Positions 7,815-16,858 of a DNA stretch of 64,000 nucleotides are shown in pieces. Position 1 is the stretch's first letter. Every line of letters starts with the position of its first letter. This DNA comes from SZUA-37 sp964472525 (GTDB lineage Bacteria; Pseudomonadota; Gammaproteobacteria; UBA6429; Thiohalophilaceae). A model generated the notes under the pieces. It worked only from the letters and a program-made list of their open reading frames with translations. It did not search any database and had not been told where the DNA came from. The stretch spans positions 62,001 to 126,000 of the forward strand of contig CAYYLL010000001.1 in assembly GCA_964472525.1 (NCBI GenBank). Reading direction: 5' to 3'. Position numbers and translations under genes: made by a program.

Positions 7815-8913
7815 ATGTTAGAAATTAATGCGATTAAAGCTCGAATAAAAGAAATGCAACAGCGTAACGCCACGCTTCGGGGGTACCTTTGACTTTGATC
7901 TTAAGAGTGAAAGGTTAGTTGAAGTTGAACGAGAGTTAGAAGCACCCGAAGTTTGGGATAAGCCTGAATATGCGCAGGAGTTAGGACGGGAACGTGCTAG
8001 TTTGGAAAAAGTCGTACACGGACTTCAACAAATTGAAGATAGTTTAGTTGATGCAACTGAACTGCTTGAAATGGCGCAGGAAGAAGATGATTCGGATACT
8101 GTTGATGCGGTGATTGTTGATTTAGACAATCAGGAAAAGATACTGGCGGAGCTGGAATTTCAACGTATGTTTTCCGGGCAGCTCGATGTAAATAATGCCT
8201 TTTTGGATATTCAGTCTGGTTCAGGTGGCACCGAAGCGCAGGACTGGGCCGATATGTTATTGCGTATGTACTTACGTTGGGGTGAGCGCAAAGGATTTAA
8301 AACCGAATTAATGGAAGTTTCTGATGGTGATGTCGCCGGGATTAAAAGTGCCACCATAAAATATACTGGTGAATATGCTTTTGGTTTACTGCGCACAGAA
8401 ACAGGGGTACATCGGTTAGTACGTAAATCACCGTTTGATTCAGGTAGTCGTCGCCATACTTCCTTTGCATCTGTTTTTGTTTATCCTGAAGTGGATGATA
8501 ATATTGAAATTGAAATCAATATGTCGGATGTTCGGGTGGACACTTATCGAGCCAGTGGTGCCGGTGGTCAGCATGTTAATAAAACAGATTCGGCAGTGCG
8601 GCTAACGCACATTCCATCGGGTATTGTTGTACAATGCCAGAATCAGCGTTCGCAACATCAGAATAAAGATAATGCGATGAATCAGCTACGTGCAAAGCTG
8701 TATGAAATGGAAATGTTGAAGCAAAATGAAGACAAACAGGCAATGGAAGACTCAAAAACTGATATTGGTTGGGGCAGTCAAATTCGTTCTTACGTACTCG
8801 ACCAGTCACGGATTAAAGACTTAAGAACGAATGTGGAAACATCCAATACGCAATCGGTACTCGATGGCGATATTGATAAGTTTATTGAAGCCAGCCTTAA
8901 AAGTGGTTTGTAA
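7815..8913 (+). CDS. prfB: Peptide chain release factor 2, with programmed +1 frameshift
   Basis: RF2 ends translation at UGA and UAA. The gene is read in two frames: 25 codons from ATG 7815 to an in-frame TGA at 7890-7892, then a +1 shift so reading continues at GAC 7891. The joined protein has 365 residues, the same as E. coli RF2. With that numbering, the stop-reading tripeptide SPF is at 205-207 and the catalytic GGQ at 250-252. The shift makes RF2 control its own synthesis: low RF2 lets the ribosome pause and slip. An annotation that starts at the internal ATG 8002 would lose 62 residues. Confidence 0.96.
7875..7893 (+). promoter_or_regulatory. RF2 programmed frameshift site
   Basis: The site reads CTT CGG GGG TAC CTT TGA C. 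It contains a Shine-Dalgarno-like GGGGG (7879-7883), the slippery CTT (7887-7889), and the stop TGA followed by C, a weak termination context. E. coli has AGGGGG TAT CTT TGA C. The spacing between the purine run and the slip codon is the same. Confidence 0.95.
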
Positions 8914-8960
8914 TAGTTTATTAGATAACGATTAATTGAAAATCAAGATAGAGAAGTAAT

Positions 8961-10475
8961 ATGTCGGACAAAAATAATCAGGGCAATGCACCCCAAACGG
9001 TTGATGAGAACAAACTTATTGTCGAACGTCGTGAAAAATTAAAGGTATTGCGCGAGAATGGTAATGCCTTCCCAAATGATTTCCGTCGCAATGTAGTTGC
9101 CAGTGAACTTCATGCCAAGTATGACGAAAAAACAAAAGAAGAATTAGAAGCAACACCCATTCGAGTTAAAGTGGCAGGTCGAATGATGGCGCAGCGTATT
9201 ATGGGTAAGTCGAGTTTTGCTAGTTTGCAGGATATGTCAGGTTCTATTCAGCTCTATGTGCAGCGTGATGACTTACCTGAAGGATTTTACAATCAACAGT
9301 TTAAAAAGTGGGATCTTGGCGACATCATTGCAGCCGAAGGCACTATGTATAAAACCAATAAGGGTGAGTTATCTGTTAAAGTTGAAGATATTCGACTTTT
9401 AACAAAATCATTACGCCCGTTACCGGATAAATTTAAAGGTTTAACCGATCAGGAAATTCGTTATCGCCAACGTTATCTTGATCTTATTATGAATGAAGAT
9501 TCACGTAAAACATTCCAGTTACGTTCTAAAATTATTTCTCATATTCGTGATTTTCTAATCCAAAAAGATTTCCTTGAAGTTGAAACACCAATGATGCAAG
9601 TGATCCCCGGTGGTGCAACTGCAAAACCGTTTACCACTTACCACAATGCACTGGACATGGAATTATATTTACGTATAGCTCCAGAACTTTATTTAAAACG
9701 TCTAGTTGTGGGTGGCTTTGAGAAAGTATTTGAAATAAATCGTAACTTCAGAAATGAAGGTTTATCCACTCGGCATAACCCTGAGTTCACCATGATTGAG
9801 TTTTATGAAGCGTATGCAGATTATAAGGACTTAATGGATACCACCGAAAATATGTTACGTTCGATTGCAGAGAATGTAATCGGAACTACTAAGATAAAAT
9901 ATCAGGACGATGAATATGATTTTTCTAAGCCGTTTGTACGTATGACGATTAAAGAATCGATTCTGCATTTTAATCCCGATGTGGTTGAAGCCGAGTTAGA
10001 CGATATTGAAAAAGCGAAAGCCATTGCGACACGATTAGATATACCCTTAAAAGAGACTTATGGTTTAGGCAAGATTCAAATTGAAATCTTTGAGAAGACA
10101 GTCGAACATCGTTTAATTGACCCTACTTTTATTACCGCATATCCTACCGAAGTATCTCCATTGGCAAGACGCAATGACGATAATCCTTTTGTGACTGATC
10201 GTTTCGAATTTTTTGTCGGTGGTCGTGAAATTGCAAATGGTTTCTCCGAGTTAAATGATGCCGAAGATCAGGCCGAACGTTTTAGAGCACAAGTGCAGGA
10301 AAAAGATGCGGGTGATGATGAAGCGATGTTTTTTGATGAAGACTATGTGGTCGCTTTAGAACACGGTATGCCACCAACGGCAGGAGAGGGAATTGGTATT
10401 GATCGACTGGTGATGTTGTTTACCGATTCGCCATCTATCCGTGATGTTTTATTATTTCCACATATGCGATTGTGA
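8961..10475 (+). CDS. lysS: Lysyl-tRNA synthetase, class II
   Basis: A 504-residue enzyme charging tRNA-Lys. An N-terminal OB-fold anticodon-binding domain (about residues 65-170, starting IRVKVAGRMMAQR) is followed by the class II core. Motif 2 contains FRNEGLSTRHNPEFTM and motif 3 contains GEGIGIDRLVMLFT, ending SIRDVLLFPHMR. The length equals that of E. coli LysS. It follows prfB by 47 bases, the conserved arrangement, and is probably co-transcribed with it. Confidence 0.97.
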   Translation: MSDKNNQGNAPQTVDENKLIVERREKLKVLRENGNAFPNDFRRNVVASELHAKYDEKTKEELEATPIRVKVAGRMMAQRIMGKSSFASLQDMSGSIQLYVQRDDLPEGFYNQQFKKWDLGDIIAAEGTMYKTNKGELSVKVEDIRLLTKSLRPLPDKFKGLTDQEIRYRQRYLDLIMNEDSRKTFQLRSKIISHIRDFLIQKDFLEVETPMMQVIPGGATAKPFTTYHNALDMELYLRIAPELYLKRLVVGGFEKVFEINRNFRNEGLSTRHNPEFTMIEFYEAYADYKDLMDTTENMLRSIAENVIGTTKIKYQDDEYDFSKPFVRMTIKESILHFNPDVVEAELDDIEKAKAIATRLDIPLKETYGLGKIQIEIFEKTVEHRLIDPTFITAYPTEVSPLARRNDDNPFVTDRFEFFVGGREIANGFSELNDAEDQAERFRAQVQEKDAGDDEAMFFDEDYVVALEHGMPPTAGEGIGIDRLVMLFTDSPSIRDVLLFPHMRL

Positions 10476-10503
10476 TCAATTAAAATTATGTTGCTAGAAT
10501 AAA

Positions 10504-10544
10504 TTAACCACAATGAAAGACTTAATATTTTCCGTTGTGGTTAA
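10504..10544. terminator. Hairpin between convergent lysS and the HDOD gene
   Basis: TTAACCACAA (10504-10513) and TTGTGGTTAA (10535-10544) form a perfect 10-bp inverted repeat with a 21-base loop, followed on the plus strand by CTGGTTTTATTATT. Its place between two converging genes suggests a terminator usable from either side. The long loop and weak T-run make this moderate. Confidence 0.45.
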
Positions 10545-10556
10545 CTGGTTTTATTA

Positions 10557-11402
10557 TTAGCTGGCAAGCGCATTTTGCATCGCAGCAATATCTTCGCTGG
10601 TTTCATCCATTTCAATTATATTGACATCCGCCGTTAGCCCCAGTTTCTGGAAAGCCGGAATGGTATTCCAGTCTTTTTTAGTGTGAGGGTGATCGCTACC
10701 GATCATGCTTTGTAGGTTGGCAACGGTAATAATGTCAACATAGTCAATATCGCCACCTGAGTTACGGCTTAAGTTTTCGTGTTCAGAAGCAACGGCAACC
10801 AGTTCGGGTGGGAAATTCCATTTATCCAATATTCGTTCACCAATACGGCAATGGGTGTCGGCAATAATTTTATCAAGTAGGACCGTGTTGTCTAAAATTT
10901 CAGGGACGTCTTCAACACGACTTAGAATGGGTAAAGCACCGATATCATGAACTAGCCCACCTAGTAGTGACATATCCGATTTTAAGTTCGTGAACTGTGT
11001 GGTTAATGCACTTGCGATAGCGGCAACCTGAGTGCTATGTTCCCATAAGTTGCGTAGGCGGGTATCGGTTGCATCTGAGGTTGCTTGAAACATTTGTTCC
11101 ATTACGATACTGGTGACTAAATTACGTACCATGTTACTCCCCATTCGTGTAACCGCCGCTTCAACCGATTCAATGGTTCGAGTGGTACGCAATAATGGGC
11201 TATTCGATACCTGAATTAATCGGGCAGAAAGAGCCGCATCGGTGGTAATGACTTTGCTGACATCTGACAGCGATTTATCTTCATCGGCAAGGGCATCGCG
11301 TACACGTAACGCGACTTCGGGCAACGTTGGCAGTACCAGTGTTTCGTTGTCTAAATCTCGTAATAAGTCATTGATAAAACTTTCGGCAATTTCGTCAGAC
11401 AT
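10557..11402 (-). CDS. HDOD domain protein
   Basis: A 281-residue protein that is essentially one HDOD domain. Family marks are LPTLPEVALRVRDAL near the N-terminus, SARLIQVSNSPLLR, IESVEAAVTRMGSNMVRNLV and LLGGLVHDIGALPIL. HDOD proteins are HD-like domains usually lacking nuclease or phosphodiesterase activity and often linked to signalling or motility control. No partner domain is attached, so the specific job is unknown. It lies downstream of ygfZ on the same strand, 70 bases away. The start ATG at 11402 follows a purine-rich AGAGATGG. Confidence 0.85.
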   Translation of the reverse strand: MSDEIAESFINDLLRDLDNETLVLPTLPEVALRVRDALADEDKSLSDVSKVITTDAALSARLIQVSNSPLLRTTRTIESVEAAVTRMGSNMVRNLVTSIVMEQMFQATSDATDTRLRNLWEHSTQVAAIASALTTQFTNLKSDMSLLGGLVHDIGALPILSRVEDVPEILDNTVLLDKIIADTHCRIGERILDKWNFPPELVAVASEHENLSRNSGGDIDYVDIITVANLQSMIGSDHPHTKKDWNTIPAFQKLGLTADVNIIEMDETSEDIAAMQNALAS

Positions 11403-11472
11403 CCATCTCTACCTGCATTGATTATTTACTTGTCTTACATATAGCGGCAGAGATGGGTGCAGCTTAAGGATT

Positions 11473-12534
11473 TTATTCATTTAAATTATACGGCATTTCC
11501 AGTATTTTAAGCGTTGGGCCTTCTTTTTCAGCCAGAAAAAGGGTTTGGTTCTCTACGGCAGCAATCTGTAATACCGCTAAAACCCGCATGGTTTCAGCCG
11601 AGTTAGCTTCGGCTAAGACAATTTTCCCCACGCTTTGCTGGTTTTCACCGTCTTGATAAATATCAGTACCCATTTCGATGGGATTGGTCGTTGAAATTTC
11701 GGCAAGGTAAAGTCGTTTTTTGAGTTTACCAAGGTACTTGGTTCGGGCAACAATTTCTTGTCCTGGGTAACAGCCTTTTTGAAAGTTAATGGTGTTAATT
11801 AATTGTAAATTAAGCATCTGTGGTACAAAGGCTTCGACACTCTTACTGTATATTTCTGGAATACCGGCATTTATACGTTGTAAGTTCCATGCCGATTGGC
11901 CCGCGGGTTTGCAGTTTGCTTCTAATCCGTTCCAGACTGAAATGGCATCCGTAATCGGGCCGATTAATTCAAAACGGTCCGGCGTTCCCGCTAGTTTTTG
12001 CAGACATAGCCCCTTAATCATCACGCTGTCATCCGTTGCGGCCGGTAACGGAGTCAGATTGAGCGCTGTTTTAATATTGGCGGTGGCCGCCTTACCTGCA
12101 ACACCAAAATGAAAGTAAAGCTCAGTGACATCCTCCATCGTGACATCACTACGCATAATAAACATTTTCAAACGTTTAATTGTCGCTTCAGCAACTTCAT
12201 CGGGTAAGCTAAGAAAATAAGCATTGTCAAAATTAAAGACCCGAAACAGTGCCATGGTACGGCCTTTAGGGCTGCAATAAGCGCTCATTTGAGAACGATC
12301 TTCTGTGACATGGTTAATGTCGTTACTTAATTGCCCCTGTAAAAAGCTATTTGCATCTGTACCGCTGACACGAATTAAGCGATACTGTGACAAATCTGCA
12401 AGTATCGTGGCGGTATTGCTGTTTTCAATTTCGATTTTTGTTGAATTAAAATGTGTTACGCAGCCGTTATTGATAGTTGCGCCTTGTTTACTTAAAAAGC
12501 TTTGCCATTGTTGTTGCATATATTTTCGATCCAT
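11473..12534 (-). CDS. ygfZ: Folate-binding protein YgfZ (Fe-S cluster maintenance)
   Basis: A 353-residue protein of the YgfZ/GcvT-like family. YgfZ binds tetrahydrofolate and supports iron-sulfur enzymes such as the tRNA methylthiotransferase MiaB. The hallmark KGCYPGQE is present, with its essential cysteine, followed by IVARTKYLGKLKKRLY. The N-terminal part has LIRVSGTDANSFLQGQLSND, as in family members. It is divergent from sdhC, a common arrangement in gammaproteobacteria that fits a shared link to Fe-S and flavin respiration. Confidence 0.92.
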   Translation of the reverse strand: MDRKYMQQQWQSFLSKQGATINNGCVTHFNSTKIEIENSNTATILADLSQYRLIRVSGTDANSFLQGQLSNDINHVTEDRSQMSAYCSPKGRTMALFRVFNFDNAYFLSLPDEVAEATIKRLKMFIMRSDVTMEDVTELYFHFGVAGKAATANIKTALNLTPLPAATDDSVMIKGLCLQKLAGTPDRFELIGPITDAISVWNGLEANCKPAGQSAWNLQRINAGIPEIYSKSVEAFVPQMLNLQLINTINFQKGCYPGQEIVARTKYLGKLKKRLYLAEISTTNPIEMGTDIYQDGENQQSVGKIVLAEANSAETMRVLAVLQIAAVENQTLFLAEKEGPTLKILEMPYNLNE

Positions 12535-12656
12535 TAACGGGTTTGTTTTGAATATATTTTACTCAATTTAATATTCATGAAATATCGAGTACAAGATATT
12601 GAAAAGGTTTAAAAATTTACTGGACGCACTGGTGATATGTTCTACACTTAATAAAA

Positions 12657-13058
12657 ATGAATATACAAAATAAAAGTCAGCCTAATAATAAAAGACCCAA
12701 GCATTTAAATCTGGTAAAAATAAAAATGCCAGTATCGGCCGTGGTTTCTATATTACATAGAGTCTCTGGAATTATACTATTTTTGTCAATCCCCTATGTT
12801 GTATGGTTATTCTCGACTTCGGTTAGGAGTGTTTATGGCTATACGGAGGCTCTGACCATTTTAAATTCGGGTTATGGCAAATTAGCAAGCATTCTCCTGC
12901 TTTGGGCGATTACACACCACTTTTATGCCGGCTTACGGTTTTTAATTCTCGACTTGGATATTGGTATTAGCCGTGAAGCCACACTAAAGGTGGCCTGGTT
13001 AGTGCAAATTTTAGTGCTGATTACATTCGCTTTTCTGATTTATAAGGTGGTGCTATGA
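12657..13058 (+). CDS. sdhC: Succinate dehydrogenase cytochrome b556 subunit
   Basis: A 133-residue membrane anchor of complex II. Three hydrophobic segments lie at about residues 32-52, 70-92 and 108-130. SILHRVSGI is the family signature of helix I. ITHHFYAGLRFLILD carries the histidine expected to ligate haem b. The start ATG at 12657 has no clear Shine-Dalgarno. Its stop overlaps the sdhD start (ATGA), so translation is coupled. Confidence 0.93.
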   Translation: MNIQNKSQPNNKRPKHLNLVKIKMPVSAVVSILHRVSGIILFLSIPYVVWLFSTSVRSVYGYTEALTILNSGYGKLASILLLWAITHHFYAGLRFLILDLDIGISREATLKVAWLVQILVLITFAFLIYKVVL

Positions 13059-13396
13059 GTTGGCAGGCACATGGTTTTCGGGCGTGGTTTTTACAACGTC
13101 TGTCGGCTATATATATAGTATGGTGTTTGTTGGTTATTATTATTGGTTTATTTAGCAACACCATTACCTCATTTGAATCATGGAAAAACCTTTTCAGTTC
13201 CCCTCTTGTTAATATCCCCGTCCTGCTATTTTTTCTGGCCATCATGGTTCATGCTTGGGTAGGGATACGAGATATTGTGATTGATTATGTGCATTATGCG
13301 GCTGCACGTTTAATCGTACTTAATTTGTTAATGGTTTTTCTTATTAGCATGTCTTTCTGGATTACTTACATATTATTGTCATTGGTGAAACTTTGA
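13055..13396 (+). CDS. sdhD: Succinate dehydrogenase hydrophobic membrane anchor
   Basis: A 113-residue, three-helix membrane subunit that with SdhC holds haem b and the ubiquinone site. The N-terminal GFRAWFLQRLSAIYIVWC and the segment MVHAWVGIRDIVIDYV are typical; the histidine of the latter is the likely haem ligand. It overlaps sdhC by 4 bases, and its TGA stop overlaps the TTG start of sdhA. Confidence 0.92.
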   Translation: MSWQAHGFRAWFLQRLSAIYIVWCLLVIIIGLFSNTITSFESWKNLFSSPLVNIPVLLFFLAIMVHAWVGIRDIVIDYVHYAAARLIVLNLLMVFLISMSFWITYILLSLVKL

Positions 13397-15153
13397 ATAT
13401 ACCGATTCGAAAATTTGATACTTTGGTTATTGGTGCCGGAGGCGGTGGTTTACGCGCAGCTTTACAACTTTCACAAGCAGATACGAATGTAGCCGTTGTC
13501 TCAAAAGTTTTCCCAACTCGTTCACATACGGTAGCTGCACAAGGCGGAATGAATGCAGCTTTAGCTAATGTGTTACCCGATAGTTGGCATTGGCATATGT
13601 ATGACACGATAAAAGGCAGTGACTATCTTGGTGATCAAGATGCTATTGAGTATATGTGTCGGGCAGCATCTCATTTGGTGATCGAACTGGAGCACCAAGG
13701 TGTTCCATTTTCACGTTTAGACAATGGCAAAATTTATCAACGCCCATTCGGTGGCCAAAGTCAGAATTTTGGGGGTGAACAGGCAGCCCGTACCTGTGCT
13801 GCAGCCGATAGAACTGGCCATGCTATTTTACATGCTCTTTATCAACAAAATATAAAGGCAAAAACACATTTTTTTGACGAGTTTTTTGCTGTTGATCTGC
13901 TTAAAGATGAAAATGGTTTTATTGTGGGTGCCTTAGTACTTGAAATAGAAACCGGTGAACCTTTATTAATAGAAGCCAAAACCACCTTGCTGGCCACTGG
14001 CGGAGCAGGGCAATTATTCAGAACCAATACCAATGCAAAAATTAACACGGGTGATGGTTTGGCCATGGCTTTACGTGCCGGGATCCCGTTAGAAGATATG
14101 GAATTTTTCCAATTTCACCCAACCGGTATTGCCGGACGCGGTATGCTGATTACCGAAGGTGCCCGAGGTGAAGGTGGTTATCTGATTAACAAAGATGGCG
14201 AACGTTTTATGGAACGTTATGCGCCACACGCGAAAGATCTTGCCAGTCGAGACGTGGTGAGTCGTTCTATAGCAACTGAAGTGAGAGAAGGGCGTGGTTG
14301 TGGACCTAATGGCGACTATGTACTCCTTAAACTCGATCATTTAGGTAAAGACGTTTTAGATAAACGGCTCCCTGGTATTTGCGAAACAAGTCGAACTTTT
14401 CTGCATATTGATCCGGTTGAAGAACCGATACCTGTTTACCCCACCACCCATTATACAATGGGCGGTATCCCGACAAATCGTTATGGTCAAGTAGTTGTGC
14501 CTGTTGATACGGGAGAAGAAGCTATTCCCGGCTTATATGCAGTGGGAGAATGTGCCTGCGTCTCGGTGCATGGAGCCAACCGTTTAGGTGGTAATTCATT
14601 ACTCGATATTGTGGTATTTGGGCGTGCGGCAGGTAACCATATTATTAATTATCTCAAAGAACATCGTTACCATCACGCTATTGATGAGGCGAGTATCGAA
14701 AAAGCGATGGATCATTTACACCGTTGGGATAAAAAAGGTGAAGGCGAATCGGTTCAGGGACTTAAAGATGAATTACAAGCTGCTATGGAAAAAAATTGCA
14801 GTGTTTTCCGTACACAAGAAGTGTTGCAGGAATGTCTGGAACAGGTTCTACAGATTGAAAGCCGGTTACAAAATGTGTATTTAAAAGATCACAGTAAAGT
14901 TTTTAATACCGCACGTATTGACGCAATGGAACTGGAAAACTTGGTTGAACTGGCTGTTGCCACGGTGACAGCAGCACTCAATCGCGAAGAAAGCCGTGGA
15001 GCCCATTCACGTATTGATTTTCCGGATCGTGATGACAAAAATTGGTTGAAACATTCTCTTTATTATAAAGAGGGAAGAAGGTTGGAATATAAACCTGTTC
15101 ATTTAAAACCGATGACGGTTGAAACCTTTCCACCGAAAAAACGTGTTTACTAA
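13393..15153 (+). CDS. sdhA: Succinate dehydrogenase flavoprotein subunit
   Basis: The 586-residue catalytic subunit, which oxidises succinate to fumarate. The FAD-binding start is LVIGAGGGGLRAAL. RSHTVAAQGG contains the histidine that covalently binds FAD. FQFHPTGIAGRG and TEGARGEGGYLIN are substrate-site signatures. YTMGGIPTNRYG and HGANRLGGNSLLD complete the pattern. The start is TTG at 13393, embedded in the sdhD stop, and no in-frame ATG is better. Flavin insertion probably needs SdhE, encoded about 1 kb downstream. Confidence 0.97.
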   Translation: MNIPIRKFDTLVIGAGGGGLRAALQLSQADTNVAVVSKVFPTRSHTVAAQGGMNAALANVLPDSWHWHMYDTIKGSDYLGDQDAIEYMCRAASHLVIELEHQGVPFSRLDNGKIYQRPFGGQSQNFGGEQAARTCAAADRTGHAILHALYQQNIKAKTHFFDEFFAVDLLKDENGFIVGALVLEIETGEPLLIEAKTTLLATGGAGQLFRTNTNAKINTGDGLAMALRAGIPLEDMEFFQFHPTGIAGRGMLITEGARGEGGYLINKDGERFMERYAPHAKDLASRDVVSRSIATEVREGRGCGPNGDYVLLKLDHLGKDVLDKRLPGICETSRTFLHIDPVEEPIPVYPTTHYTMGGIPTNRYGQVVVPVDTGEEAIPGLYAVGECACVSVHGANRLGGNSLLDIVVFGRAAGNHIINYLKEHRYHHAIDEASIEKAMDHLHRWDKKGEGESVQGLKDELQAAMEKNCSVFRTQEVLQECLEQVLQIESRLQNVYLKDHSKVFNTARIDAMELENLVELAVATVTAALNREESRGAHSRIDFPDRDDKNWLKHSLYYKEGRRLEYKPVHLKPMTVETFPPKKRVY

Positions 15154-15198
15154 GGTTATTCTTTTTTTGGCCGGTAAGCAGACTATGAGTATTGAATT

Positions 15199-15933
15199 AT
15201 GACATCTCAAAATCCAACTAGCGTAAAAAAAATGCCAATGCGGTTTAAAATTTATCGTTATAACCCTGAAACGGATAAAGAACCGTATATGCAGGATTTT
15301 GTTTTGGATGATGTCACTTCCGAAATGATGTTACGTGATGCTTTAATCAAAATAAAAGCAAAGGATGAAACCCTTTCTTTCCGCCATTCCTGCGGTGAGG
15401 GTGTTTGCGGTTCAGATGGCATGAATATTAACGGTAAAAATGGTTTGGCGTGTCTAACCCGGGTTAGCGAATTAAAGCAGCCCGTTGAAATACGACCGTT
15501 ACCCGGTATGCCTGTTATTCGTGATTTAATTATTGATATGGAGCAATTCTTCCATCACTATCGTTCGATTAAACCGTATTTAACCGTGCATGATCCTGTT
15601 CCCGAAGTTGAATATATACAAACACCTGAGCAACGTGAAAAATTAGACGGCCTTTATGAATGTATCTTATGTGCATGTTGTTCAACATCTTGCCCATCGT
15701 TCTGGTGGAACCCAGATAAATTCCGTGGTCCCGCCGCATTATTACAAGCCTATCGTTTTCTGGTAGATAGCCGTGATCAAGATGCAGCTAAACGATTGGC
15801 CGAACTGGAAGGGCCTTATAAATTATTTAGGTGTCATTCGATTATGAATTGTGTAAACGTATGTCCTAAAAATTTAAACCCAACTAAAGCAATAAATGGG
15901 ATTAAGGAGTTAATGCTAAAAGACATGTTTTAG
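15199..15933 (+). CDS. sdhB: Succinate dehydrogenase iron-sulfur subunit
   Basis: A 244-residue subunit passing electrons from SdhA to quinone through three Fe-S clusters. The [2Fe-2S] ligands are in CGEGVCGSDGMNINGKNGLAC. The [4Fe-4S] and [3Fe-4S] ligands are in CILCACCSTSCP and CHSIMNCVNVCPKNLNP. It is the last gene of sdhCDAB, 45 bases after sdhA. A large inverted-repeat element begins 8 bases after the stop and may end or stabilise the transcript. Confidence 0.97.
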   Translation: MTSQNPTSVKKMPMRFKIYRYNPETDKEPYMQDFVLDDVTSEMMLRDALIKIKAKDETLSFRHSCGEGVCGSDGMNINGKNGLACLTRVSELKQPVEIRPLPGMPVIRDLIIDMEQFFHHYRSIKPYLTVHDPVPEVEYIQTPEQREKLDGLYECILCACCSTSCPSFWWNPDKFRGPAALLQAYRFLVDSRDQDAAKRLAELEGPYKLFRCHSIMNCVNVCPKNLNPTKAINGIKELMLKDMF

Positions 15934-15940
15934 TACCAAG

Positions 15941-16060
15941 GCGAATAATGAGAAGCTAGATTACGGCGTTGGAAGAAAAATTCTAAATACTCATTTACTG
16001 CTCGTAAACTCCGTTTTATAATTTTTCTTCCGCCTTGTACTCTAGCTTCTCATTATCCGC
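15941..16060. repeat. 120-bp inverted-repeat element downstream of sdhB
   Basis: The 20-base arms at 15941-15960 (GCGAATAATGAGAAGCTAGA) and 16041-16060 are reverse complements with one mismatch. A second perfect 12-bp pair, GGAAGAAAAATT at 15971-15982 and its complement at 16020-16031, lies inside. The centre has no open reading frame of note. The design is that of a non-autonomous mobile repeat or a large mRNA hairpin. It is different in sequence from the elements at 3386 and 4758. Confidence 0.75.
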
Positions 16061-16085
16061 TGAAAGTGTGTAGATAAATCAAAGT

Positions 16086-16113
16086 CGTCATTCTCGCGGA
16101 GACAGAAATCCAG
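16086..16113. repeat. Decayed REP-like sequence before sdhE
   Basis: The sequence starts CGTCATTCTCGCGGAGA and ends AAATCCAG. It resembles one arm and loop of the CGTCATTCCCGCG...GGGAATCCAG dispersed repeats, with several changes that break the palindrome. It lies 26 bases after the 120-bp element, so this gap has collected two repeats. Confidence 0.4.
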
Positions 16114-16185
16114 TACTATAATAAGAAGCAGTATTATAATAATTATTTTTTGTCATATTTTTAGTGGATAACTAAGTTTATAATT

Positions 16186-16461
16186 ATGAGCAATACAGGA
16201 ACACAAGAAGATAATACCGAATTATCTCGCCTACGCTGGCAATGCCGTCGTGGTATGTTGGAGTTAGATATATTTTTACAAGGCTTTATGGACAAAGCAT
16301 ATAATCAGTTATCATTGGAACAACAACAAGCATTTGAACGCTTGCTCGAAACTCCTGACCAGATGTTACTAGACTATTTAATGGGGCGGGTTATCCCCTA
16401 CGATAAGGAAATCGCAGATGTCGCAAAACAAATTCGTCTCGCTGCCGGCCCTGATACTTAG
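16186..16461 (+). CDS. sdhE: FAD assembly factor SdhE
   Basis: A 91-residue protein of the SdhE/YgfY/CptB family that promotes covalent FAD attachment to SdhA. The motif RRGMLELD (RGxxE type) is the flavoprotein-contact site. YNQLSLEQQQAFERLLETPDQ and DYLMGRVIP complete the family pattern. The start ATG at 16186 has no strong Shine-Dalgarno. It follows sdhB after 252 bases of repeats and overlaps ygfX by 44 bases. Its closeness to sdhCDAB fits its role. Confidence 0.92.
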   Translation: MSNTGTQEDNTELSRLRWQCRRGMLELDIFLQGFMDKAYNQLSLEQQQAFERLLETPDQMLLDYLMGRVIPYDKEIADVAKQIRLAAGPDT

Positions 16462-16858
16462 TCGTTCTAAAATCCTGTTATTTTTTATTATTGGTTTACA
16501 CGTAATTGTGTTAGCCAGTGCGATGTATACAGTTTATTTTCATATAAGCGTGAATATTATTTTAGGCTTGTTGATAGGGTTCAGTTTTTATTACTACATT
16601 CAGTACTATAAAAATCTAAGCACCTTAAAACAAATCAAGTATCGTCAGGACGGTATGTGGATACTCGGTTATAAATCAAAATCACTATTGGTTTCAATCG
16701 AACCTGAATATATGCTCACAGAATGGCTTATTGTGTTGCGCTTTAAGATTGGCCAAACTAAAAGAAAGAGTATTCCAATATTTTTTGATATGTTAACCCC
16801 TCATGATTTTAAACAATTGCGTGTTGTGTTACCTTATATTTTAAAAACAAGGATTTAA
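16418..16858 (+). CDS. ygfX: YgfX/CptA family membrane protein
   Basis: A 146-residue protein with two membrane segments at about residues 18-37 and 42-60 and a cytoplasmic tail. LILSRSKILLFFIIGLHVIV matches the N-terminal YgfX pattern, and the tail FFDMLTPHDFKQLRVVLPYIL matches its end. In E. coli the sdhE-ygfX pair was described as a toxin-antitoxin system (CptBA), but SdhE is better explained as a flavinylation factor, so the role of YgfX is open. The start overlaps the last 44 bases of sdhE in another frame. Its 3' part (16700-16847) is duplicated at 18264-18411. Confidence 0.78.
   Translation: MSQNKFVSLPALILSRSKILLFFIIGLHVIVLASAMYTVYFHISVNIILGLLIGFSFYYYIQYYKNLSTLKQIKYRQDGMWILGYKSKSLLVSIEPEYMLTEWLIVLRFKIGQTKRKSIPIFFDMLTPHDFKQLRVVLPYILKTRI

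Noticed and set aside
7890..7892. In-frame TGA suggesting prfB is a pseudogene
   Set aside because: The context is the programmed RF2 frameshift site, and the +1 frame restores a full 365-residue protein.
12305..12571. Antisense open frame over the start of ygfZ
   Set aside because: It lies wholly opposite a conserved gene, has no recognisable product and no supporting start signals. The same applies to other long antisense frames over mfd, era, pdxJ and rlmD.
12599..12648. Promoter for sdhC
   Set aside because: TTGAAA and TACACT are present but the spacing does not fit a sigma-70 pair, so no confident promoter could be placed.
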